Below, piece by piece: positions 49,601 to 61,600 of a DNA stretch of 64,000 nt. Under the pieces are notes generated by a model. That model saw only the letters and a list, made by a program, of their open reading frames with translations, did no database searches and was not told the DNA's origin. Position 1 is the first letter of the stretch. Each line of letters opens with the position of its first letter. The DNA lies in assembly GCF_905475395.1 (NCBI RefSeq), contig NC_058337.1, forward strand, positions 131,895,960 through 131,959,959. Direction: 5' to 3'. The translations under genes and the position numbers were made by a program. This DNA comes from Chrysoperla carnea. Its lineage: Eukaryota > Arthropoda > Insecta > Neuroptera > Chrysopidae.

Positions 49601-52600
49601 TAGTAAATTCCTCTTTCTTCTCTTCTTTGTCCAAATCTTGTTGTTTACTAGTTCCATACATGTAATACAATAATGCTACCCCAACAAATATCGTGTATGA
49701 AAATTTATTAAAAGTGTACTGAAATTAAAAAGAAAATTGATTAGAACTTGAAATATAAAATTAAATTGTGTACTAAGTGTTATGGCAGGGAGATAAGTGA
49801 CAGCAAGGGAGGTGAAGGCTATCAGGCCTTGTACAGAATTTTTTTTTAGAAATAATAATCCCTAGGGTTGTGTGTGCATTACTTTTAAGTGTTCTACACT
49901 TAGTCCTCGAATTTGTATACTTACTCTATTTATAAAATGTATAATTTGATAAATTTCAATATTCAAATAATGATCCAACATATAAACCATGTCCACTTCT
50001 ATTAGCATGTTCGTCAAAGCAATTGTAATTCCAGCATATTGTCCAGCGATGTCCAAATGATTTGCAAATAATCCAACAAATGGTAAACAATAAATAATTA
50101 GTGCGCTATACGATATTATCGAGTCCCATATCGATGGACCCCAGCCAAAATATGGTTCTATTAAAATTACGAGGACACTCAGTATCAAACCACCGCATAT
50201 ATAAATTTTTCTTAAATTTGTTGTTGAAATTGATTTTTTTCGTAAAAGTAAATCAGCCACGTAACTGATTACAAGAATTATTAACAACTTATTGAAAAAA
50301 TAAGAGTTAACAAAAAAAATTAAATGCCCTACATGCGATAACATTGGTCTTGTTAAGCTATGCACAAAATTAACAAGAATCAGCGTAAATATTGGCATGT
50401 TGAAAAATATTTTTTTCCAAGGTATAGATGGCATTGTTGTTTCATGTTTTATGGTAATATTTTGTTGTAAATATGTTAATTCTTGCTCGGTTATACTTGG
50501 ATGTTGAGAGGGATGTTCGAATGCAACCCAATGCCATGCAAAAAACCAAAATATTCCCAAAAAACCATAAACATTTAAAATATTTTCCAAATTAAATAAA
50601 CCACTTGTTGATATTAAATTAAAAATAACCCCACTTGAAATTAATCCTGTGCATCCTATTGCCATTAATGTTGAACGTTCTAACGGTGGTGTCCAATATC
50701 GCCATATTGAATAAAATGACGGGCTTGCTGCTCCCTGCAAATCCATGAGAGAGGAATTAATTTGTAACTCTTACTCTATGCAAATTAGGCTTATTTTATT
50801 TCGAGAAAAGAGTTCTGAAAATATTTATTGCTAAAAAAGTACCTTTTGAACGTGTAGAATGACAAGATTAGTGCAATCTTTCAAAAAATTAGGAAAAGAT
50901 CCCCAAAATTATCTTCCTTACTTTTGTGTATGCTAAAAAGATAGAACAAAATTTAAAATACCTCATACTTCTTACATACATAGAAATAAAATGAGTATTT
51001 TTGACGGGAAGTTTTATCTAATTTCAGGACGCGATTTAAAAATTACATTATTTAGATAACTTTCTTAATGTCGGACTTAAGTGATGTCGAATAAAAAGGC
51101 CGCATCTTGCTAGCATGTATAGAAATAAGAAGGATAACTTTGGGGGTAATCTCTCCTTATTTTCAGAGGAGTCGAGAGTACGGTTTTTTTGTTTTTCATT
51201 CTAGATTTTAAAAAGGCACACTTCACAACTCTGATTTCTTGATAAAATTATATTTAGTTTGAATTATACCGGGGATATCAGAATAAATGTTCAATAATTT
51301 AGGGGGTGATAAGGTACACGTAGGCATGAAGAACATTGTACCCTGAAACGCTGCCAGAGCTATATTCTTCTTCTTCTTCTTCTTATCTCCGACAATCTGT
51401 TTTAGAGCAAAACTTTAAATAACAAAAATGTTTCTCGTAAAAATAAAAACAAGTTTGGCACCGGATTAAGCAGATGACACGGTATGAAAAATTTCTTTAG
51501 ACACATTTTGCTTACACCCAAATGCTTGTTTTGGTGTAACCTACCCCCATAGACTATTGACAGTTTATTCTGATACACCCGGTATAACTAAATGAATATT
51601 AAAACAATTACCATAAAAAGACCATGAAATAGTCCAACTAATATAACTGGTGGCTCATCCCATTGTGATATAATTGGAAATATCATAGTTAGCATCGAAT
51701 TACCCAAAATACAGATTCCAAATAAATGTGTAGCTGAATATTTATAACTAAAAATAGCTGCAGGTATTTGTATAAGAACGTACATTATCTTGTACCAATA
51801 TCTCATATTATATATCGTACCATAATTAGATTGGAGCTAAAAAAAGTCGAAACATTGTACCAAAACTGTACCCATTTACAAAACATTCCGGTTTTAAATT
51901 TTTGAGATAACTAACAAAAATTATCATACATAATTTATGAAATTTTGTATAATTATATTACGCTTGGCAACATGTAAAAATAAATTTTAAGTTACTTACC
52001 ACATCTTGAGAATACGAAAATATCGAAATAGTTAATATTAAACCAATATGTGAAAAAATCGCTAATGTGTATCTTTTGCTAAATTGATAAAACGGTAAAC
52101 TTGGTGGATTTGAATTTGGTAAATTATGTCTGAAAATAAAAATTTTAATTTAATCGTCAAATAAACTCATTCGGTAATTTAAATATTTACATTGTTGTGT
52201 CTCCATTATTACTGAGTTTCTTCTCCGTAGTAATTATTGCAGTTTGGCTAACCATTTTTTACCAGAGGGACAAGGCCCACCGTTGTTTTTATTTTAACTG
52301 AAATTAAAAGAAGATCGTATCGTATGTTTTTTCGAAAGCTGATAGCTTAAAACTAGGCTTGAAACGAAGTAAAAAATTAATATAACTTCGTATTTTTGGT
52401 AAATACAAATATTGTATTTGAACATTAATCGGACATTTCTATAGTTTTAAGCTATTTAACTTATTTCGGGGAAAAAAACCCGGAAAATTTTTTTTTTGTC
52501 ACTTACGATTGTATTATTACAGCATCGATAAGGATTGTTGAATCAAAAACAACAAAAACGTGTGTTTAAACTTTAATTTTCGGTCAATTTCAAAATTGAC

Positions 52601-55600
52601 AAGTACACAATTGTAATAAAAACAACATAAAATCTTTTTTCTACGTATAATTAATAACAACTGCTGACAGTACTGACTGCTGAGTGTTGAACAACTTCAC
52701 TAATATTGGCTGTGACACTGACCTTGCAAAAATATCATCCAGTGAAAATATATCTAGTGTAGGCGCTAGGAGATGCTAATTATTAAAAAACTGCGAATGA
52801 TTCTAAAGCTTCCAATTATTATTTTATATGTTTTCTAATTATACCATTTTTCTTAACGAAGGCTCCTTTCCAATGGAGGCTATTTCCATTGTTATATTTT
52901 CAAAAATTGATTAAAAATAACATGAAATTAAATTGTGATGCTAGATAGAACACTCTTCTATACAATTAGTAAAGGAGATGTCCACTGCGACTTGTTTAAT
53001 GTTGGTTTTCCCAATGCTTCAAGCAAATTACAGTTACGAATGCTTATTTCGAGGAATGAGTGTTCTATAAAAAATGCTCTAGTAAAATTGCTCCGTTTTG
53101 GCATTATACACTCTTGAAGTTTGAAATCGTTTTTCTTCTATAACTTTAGAACAGATAGCGCGATTTTGATAAAATTTGGTTTGGTGATACTGTTTTTCAA
53201 ACAAAACAACTCATATCAACCTTATAAGTAATTTCAATTCATGGGCGTAAAATGTAAGGTTTTTGGTAGCTAAAACTCCCCAAAATTTTAACGTCCATAG
53301 AGGTAAAGGATTTTAAGTATCAAAATGAATTAATAATTAATTTAAATGAATTTAACTGTTTACTACTACAAAAGGTTGCTCTACCCTACTCGATAGGTTT
53401 GGTTAATTTAAAGGAAGATCTTGCGTGGACAGGACAAAACAGGCTAGAGAAATAATAAACAAGATATCAAGTCGAAACATTTTTTTTTTTTAATTTAGAA
53501 AATTATTATTTTTTATTTATTATAAAAATATTAAATTTGAATATTTATGAAATTAAGTAACAATTTAATTTAATTTAGAGATATCCAAACTAAATTGTTA
53601 ATATTTAATTCCTGGAGCTTCGAGGAGAGGAGATCCAACTTCCGTGTTTACTCCCATAATTATGGTACTAATAGGCACATTCCTCTTTCTTCTCTTCTTT
53701 GTCCAAATCTTGTTGTTTACTAGTTCCATACATGTAATACAATAATGCTCCACCCAAAAATATTAGCATGTAAGAGAAGTTGTAACAAGTGTACTGAAAT
53801 TAAAAAAAAAAATTTATAAAAACTTTGATGTATAAAATTTCTAGGGATAATATTATTCACCTATAAAGAAGGTTATAAAGAAGGAGAACGATCGCTATAG
53901 AAAATATTGTCCCCAAAATATGGACAAAATAAGTGAGGCGCTGGGATCGCTAAGTTGTCTCATTAAAAGCGGGCTGTTGTGCGCTAATTTCAAATGATCT
54001 ATCAACGTTTAATATACGTGTATATAATATCATTCAAAGGAAAAAAAGCAAATAATGAAATTATTATTATTATTATTTACTAATGAATAAATTATAAATT
54101 ATCTATTCTACTTTATAAATTTATTTATACTACTTTATAAATTTGAATGGTACTAGTTGTACTCATAAACAGCTAACTTCGCAGATACTTACCGACGACA
54201 GCGCGGCTGGTGGCTGAAAAATGAACTATAAATTCTACAAATTTTCAGGGACAGGCAAATGCTTAAGCGCGTAGCGATCGTTCTCCTTCTCTCTAACCTC
54301 CATGAACTATATATTCACATACTAACAGCCATCAAGGCGCTGAATAATTTTTTTTTTAGAAATAATATTCCCCGAGGTAGCGTGAATGTCACTTTTAAGT
54401 GTTTTACACTTTGTCCATGAATTTGTATACTTACATCATCTATAAATCTAAAAATTTTAATATTTTTAAAATAATGTTCCAACATATAAACCATGTCCAC
54501 TTCTATAATCATGTTCCTCAAAGCAATTGTAATTCCAGCATATTTTCCAGCTACATCCAAATGATTTGCAAATAATCCAACAAATGGTAAACAATAAATA
54601 ATTAGTGCGATATACGATATTATGTTGTCTCCCGTCGCTGGATCCCAAACAAATTTAGGAACTATTAAAATTACGAGGACACTCAGTATCAAACCACCGC
54701 ATATATAAATTTTTCTTAAATTTGTTGTTGAAATTGATTTTTTTCGTAAAAGTAAATCAGCCACGTAACTGGTTACAAGAATTATTATTAACTTATTGAT
54801 ATAGTAAAAGTTAATATAAAACATCAAATGCCCTACTTCCGATAACAATGGTCTTGTTAAGCTATGCACAAAATTAACAAGAATCAACGTAAATATTGGC
54901 ATGTTGAACAAAATTTTTTTCCAAGGTATAGATGGCATTGGTGTTTTATGTTTTATGGTAATATTTTGTTGTAAATATGTTAATTCTTGCTCGGTTATAC
55001 TTGGATGTTGAGATGGATGTTCGAATGCAACCCAATGCCATGTAAAAAACCAGATTATTCCCAAAAAACCATAAACATGTAAAATATTTTCCAAATTAAA
55101 TAAACCACTTGTTGATATTAAATTAAAAATCACCCCACTTGAAACTAATCCCGTACATCCTATTGCCACTAATGTTGAACGTTCTAATGGTGGTGCCCAA
55201 TATCGCCATATTGAATAAAATGACGGGCTTGCTGCTCCCTGCAAATCCATGAGAGAGAAATTAATTTGTAACTCTTATTCCATGCAAATTAGACTTATTT
55301 TATTTCGAGAAAAGAGTTCTGAAAATATTTATTGGGTAAAAAAGTACCTTTTGAATGTGTAAAATGACAAGATTAGTGTAATCCCTCAAAAAATCAGGCA
55401 AATATCCCCAAAATTATATTCTTTACTTTTGTACATGCTAGGAAGGTGAACAAAATGAAAAATATCTCAAATTTCTTACATACATAGAAATAAAGGGAAT
55501 ATTTTTGAGGGGAAGTTTAATCTAATTTCAGAGATCGCGATTAAAAAATTGCATTATTTAGATTTATTCTTAATGTCGGACTTAAATGACGTCGAATAAA

Positions 55601-58600
55601 AAGAAAGCATCCTTCTAGCATGTATAGAAATAAGAATGATTATTTTGGAGGTAATTTTTCCCCATTTTCAGAGGAGTCGAGAGTACGGTCTTTTTTCATT
55701 CTAGCCATAAAAACGGGCGTGATAAGGTAAACCTAAACGAGCTTTTTGGCATGAAGAATATTGTACCCGGAAACGCTCCTCTTCAGAGTGTCATAGCTCT
55801 TATTCTTCGACAATCATTGATAGAGCAAAACTTTAAATAACAAAAATGTTTATCGTAAAAATTATCGAAGATAATTCGGTATGCAAAATTTCTTTAGACA
55901 CATGTTCCTCATGCCAAAATGCTTGTTTTGGTGCACCTCATAGACTATTAACTTTTTATTCTGATACACTCAGTATAACAAAGTGAAAATTAAAACAATT
56001 ACCATAAAAAGACCATGTAATAGTCCCATTAATATAACTGGTGGGTCATCCCATTGTGATATAATTGGAAATATCATAGTTAGCATCGAATTACCCAAAA
56101 TACAGATTCCAAACAAATGTGTAGCTGAATATTTATAACTAAAAATAGCTGCAGGTATTTGTACAAGAATAGAGATCATCATGTACCAATATCTCAAATC
56201 GTTATATACCATACCATAATCAGTTTGGAACTAAAAAAATTATAAATTCTCATAATTCTAAGTAAAAACCTAAAATAAGAACTCTGGTCTAAATATTTTT
56301 AATCTTAAAATTCTTTGATTGTTATGAAAAATATGCTAAACTTTGTACGAATATTTACTTACGACTTTGGGAGAGTACGAAAATATCGAAATTGTTAATA
56401 TTAAACCAATATGTGATAAAATCGCTAATGTATATCTTTTACTAATTTGATAAAACGGTAAACTTGGTGGATTTGAACTTGGGAAATTATGTCTGAAAAT
56501 AAAAATTTTAATTGAATCATCAAATCAAATCATTTGGTAATTTAAATATTTACATTGTTGTGTCTCCATTATTACTATTTTTCTTCGCCGTAGTAATTAT
56601 TGCACTTTGGCTAACCATTTTTATTTTTTAATAGAAAGGCAGGGCCCACCGTAGTTTTTATTTTAACTGAAATTAAATGTATAAATTAAAAGATTATCGT
56701 AAGGTAAATTTTAAAGGCGTCTGATAGCTCAACTAGTGATACTTCGTATATTTTTGGTAAATAAAAATATTGTATTTGAAAATTAATCGGACATCTCTAT
56801 AATTTTAAGCTATTTAACTTATTTCGGGGAAAAAAAACCCGAAAAATTTTTTTTTGGCACTTACGATTGTATTATCACACCATCAATAAGTATTGTCGAA
56901 TCAAAAACAACAAAAAATTGGGTCCAAACTTTAATTTTCGCTCAATTTCAAAATTTATAATCAAACAATTGTAATGAAAACAACATAAAATCTTTATTCT
57001 ACGTATAATTAATAACAACTGCTGACAGTACTGACTGCTGAATGTTGAACAACTTCACTAATATTGGCGATGACGCTGACCTTGCCAAAATATCATTCAG
57101 TTAAAATATATGTAGTGTAGTCGCTGGAAGGTGCTGATTTAAAAAAAAACTGCAAATGATTCTAAAGCTTCCAATTATCATTTTTCATGTTTACTAATTA
57201 ATTTTTCCTAAAGAAGTCTATTTCTATTGTTATATTTTCAAAAATTGATTAAAAGAAACATGTAATTAAATTTTGATGCTAGATAGAACACTCTTCTATA
57301 CAATTAATAAAGGAGATATCCACTGCGATTTGTTTAATGTTGGTTTTCCCAATGCTCCAATCAAATTACTTATATGAATGCTTACTTCGAAGAATTTTGT
57401 ATTACGCCGCTAAAATCTAAAAAAAAAAAAAAAAAAAACACAACTAAAATCGATAAACGCGATGTAAAGCTGCCTTTATGTTATTTGGACCCCTTAGGAG
57501 AGTATGAAACTACATTTTGTAAGCAAAAAAATGAAAATGACATTTTTTGTACCCTAAACTACCACTAACTATGGAAAAAACCATAACAATCCTTTGCTCT
57601 ATGAAAAATTAAAACAAATTTTTTCCACGAGAACCATATAATTTACCGGGATAAAAGGGATAGACTATAATCTATTTATGTGCCAAATTTCATCCAGATC
57701 CGTTCAGCCGTTCTGGCGGATTGAGTAACAAACATCCATCCTTCCATCTGATTGTCCATCCACCCTTCCAGATTGTGATGCACATCATTGTTTGAAACAT
57801 AGAAAGAGGGGGTGAGGGCCCGCTTTTTTCTCTATGCACCTTGCCCACTTAGTAACGCCATTGCAAATAGTAGAAGATTCGTTGCCAGAAATGATTAAAG
57901 ACGTTAAGGAAACTTTAACGAAAGTAGTTAATATTTTGTTATTTTTAGAAATTCTCTTTTGATTTTCTATTTTTATTATCTTTTTTTCCCAGATTTATAT
58001 GGTTTAATAATATTTTTGGGAATTCAACCGTACAACGATTTCGATATATGGAAATACGCCCTCTACAATCCCTACTGTAAAGGTATTAAAGAACCCTTAC
58101 ATAAATTTTTATCCAAAATAATGTGGCGTACATGTAAGAAAGATATTCTCAATCAAATCAACATCCCAAAACAAACAGAAATCATACATTGGTTAAAATT
58201 CTCCGCTGTCGAAGAATTCTTCTACAAACGTGAACATGAAATGTGTCAAGATAGTTTTCGTGATCGTTTACGAAATTGCAATATAAACGATAAGCTAAGT
58301 CAATTAGATCGACATACGTTACAGAAATTATTGAAACCATTGCTATCGATTCGACAAGCTTGTACCCATCCAAAAGTTGTACGTGGTAAATATTTAACAA
58401 CAAAGAATAATGTTATGAACATGGAAGATCTTTTGGAGGCGCTAATTAATAAGAATGAACAAGAATGTTCAGATGTTCTACGCGCACAAATCGCTGCACT
58501 AAACGGTTTAGCTGGGATTCATATTATTGAGCATCGATACAACGAGGCTGGTGAATGTTATCGTGATGTTTTACGACTTATCGATCAACATAAAAATGAA

Positions 58601-61600
58601 GTCCATGTTGATACTTTACCTCATTTACATACGCTCTATAATTTAAGTGAAATATTATCGAATCCAAGAGTACATCTTCCACCAACGTTACGTGACGATC
58701 AATTATTGAACGAGGCGAAGAATTTGGAGGAAAAATATATTCATAAACATGTTGTTGGTGTCAATGAATCGATGACGGATTATTTAAATTGTATTGAACG
58801 TGTTACTCAAGTGGAAAATGATTTTTCACAGCCGGTTTGTGGATGGTTTACGGAATTGGTTGATTGGATGGATAGTGAAGATGTTTCGGATGATCTGTTG
58901 TCAAGGATTGAATCCAGTTTACAGGTATAATGTTAAGATTAATCTGGTGCTAGTCTGGAATGAAGCAGCTTACTGGTTGACACGAGATCGGTCGTCTTAA
59001 ACACCCCTTTCAACTGAACCTTAGCCAATCTTGATTTCTGGGACTATGTTTACCTACAACTAGGCCATTCGACTGTCCTCGAATGAAACCGAAGAAAGCA
59101 CAGTTGAGAAGGGAGGCGGGACTATTCTATCACAGTGTGCCCCACTCCCGGGCAATCATTTCCACTCAACTTCTCCATCTGCAATGAAATTACGATAGAT
59201 CTGTGCTATCGAAAATTAACTTTTACTAATAAATTTTAAATTTTTGTTTCGCAGGATTATTCGCAACAATCGGAACTAGTGACTCAACTAAGAAGTTCAC
59301 GTGTGTTAACCTTAGAAATTTATCGATGGTGGCAAAAAGTAGATAAAAGCATACGTAATTTACGTGATAGCTTTAAATCGTTAAAAGCATTATCATCCAC
59401 AGAAAATGCTACCAATTTAGTATCATTTTCAGAAGATTGTGTAAGCGATGCTGTAGTTTGTCATTTACGACCTGTTAAACAAACAAAAGGTTCCAATACC
59501 AAGAAAAAATGTTTTATGTGTAAAATTGAAATGGAAATGTTGAATTATGAATGTTTAATATTTTTAATGAATACGAAAAAAATTAATACAAAACGAAAGA
59601 AAAGTGTGGACGATGATGAAAATAAAATGGAAGGAACTTGGAAAGCAAGTGAACAAGAAATTATTTTGAAAAGTAAGTATGCATTAATTTAAGTTACGGC
59701 TCCTGACAGATATCTTGAGGCGCTGTAAACTCAATGAACATGGAATTCTATTCTTTAACTTTGAGGATATTAAAGGATATTACTTTCTCTAAATCGCCTA
59801 TAGATTCCGTAATTTTTGCGTATCCAATACAGCTTTTGTCGACAATTCATTACCATGCTTCGAGAATATCACGAAGGATACAATTTTTCTTAATAGAAAT
59901 TATTGTTATTTTTTAGGTGCATTATCTTTTGGACGTAATAAACGAATAGCTGATGCCATAATTCGAGAAGGTGAATTACATTTAGAATTATGTGAGGTAT
60001 TAAAAAAAGAATTTCGTGACATGCGTCGTCTATGGACATATTATGGTGATTTAATCGCATCCCAAGATGAGATTAGTATGTGTAAAGAACGTTTACGAAT
60101 ACGTTTAGGCAATGAAGAGTTACCAAAGTCAAGTACAAAGTTGGATCGTAAACATAATATTTTAAAATTATTGGATTATAACGTTGAAAATAAATTAGAT
60201 CATATTAATGTTATTGAAATTGGAATGGTAATTTGAAAATTTATCGAACTTATTTTATTTTATTCCCTTCTACTTACATAACAACCTTCGAGCTTATATT
60301 TCGTAAAATATTCTATTTTATTAAAGCCCCCCCCCCTATTTAATGGATAATTTACTCTTCTTTTACGTATCTAGTCATGATTTTCATTTTTCCTTAATTT
60401 AATCCTTACTAATTAATAATTACGCTGATATTTTAAAATTTATTGTTTGTTTTCTATTGGTTTTAGATTGATGCTCATTTTGCTTCAATTAAAAGAGATA
60501 AATTAATAGCTGAAGCAGAGTTTGCTAAAAAATTAGGTACACTTGCGTATCTTAAAACGTTACGCAAAGAACAAGATACCAAAAAAGCACCAGATCCATG
60601 TCCAATATGTACGAATCCACTTCAAGACAATGTAAGTTTAATTTAGGACACATTCGGCGTGTTCTTAAAAACTGATTAATTTTGATTATTTTTTTGTTGA
60701 TTTTTCAGTGGAGTATTTTGCAATGCGGTCATTCATTTTGTCTAGAATGTATCCATCATTTACTCTCGAAATATTGTAGCGGAACTGATTTAACGTGTTC
60801 GGTATGTCGACGACAACAACCGATAGCGGATATATCGTATGTCAAAAAAGAAGGCGACGAAACGTCAAATTTGACAAAGCCTGGTGAATTAATAATAAAA
60901 GGATCGTTTTCAACAAAAATTGAAGCAATTACAAAATGTCTGCTTGATTTATATAAAGAAGATAATCAAGTGAAAGTATTGATATTTTCAACTTGGTCAA
61001 CCGTTTTGGATGTCGTTAATGATGCATTCACTAAAAATCATATTAAATTTTTACAACTAGTTACACCAAATCCAATTATTTTTGAAAAATTTAAGGTATT
61101 TTTTGTTTGTTTTTCGATTTGTCGAGTTTCGCAAGGTCAAATTTTGCTTCTTATTCGAAGTGTATTTCATGATTTTGAAAAATCGAAATACCTACATAGA
61201 AGGGCAGAATGAAAGCTGGGAAGTTGTCACAAAGCGCATTTTCCAATTTCTTATTTCTTGTTTTTATTGACTTCCTCGATGATTCCTGCGCACGGACCTG
61301 TCTACTCTCAAGTTTAATTTATAGAAAACAGAATAGTAATGAAATCTATCACCGCTTTCAAATTTCCTGGTGACATTAGCTATTGTATCGGAGCTCGGCA
61401 ATGCCAACAATTTAAAACAAAAAAATAATCGTTTAAAAATAAATGCAAAATATTTAACACGTACGTTTTGAATTCTAGGATAAAGATGAACAAATCACTG
61501 CTTTACTACTGCCAATTAGTCAAGGTGCTAAAGGTTTGAATTTAATTGAGGCAACTCATGTATTTTTAGTAGAACCACTCATGAATCCAAGTGAAGAGTT

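Larger units (their letters stand above)
39114..57992 (+). other. SHPRH intron 7 (18.9 kb) hosting a nested antisense gene cluster
   Basis: The donor cag|gtaagg at 39114 and acceptor ttttttcccag ending at 57992 join exons 7 and 8 in phase, producing the expected …[20 protein letters not shown]… SNF2 sequence. Everything between is either the four minus-strand SLC17-type genes or repeats. Confidence 0.9.

Noticed and set aside
54315-55250. ORF-based start MDLQ… for the transporter genes (also 49862-50746)
   Set aside because: The ATG lies in the intron; gatttgcag just after it is the splice acceptor joining exon 3 to GGAGCAGCA, giving a full-length family protein.
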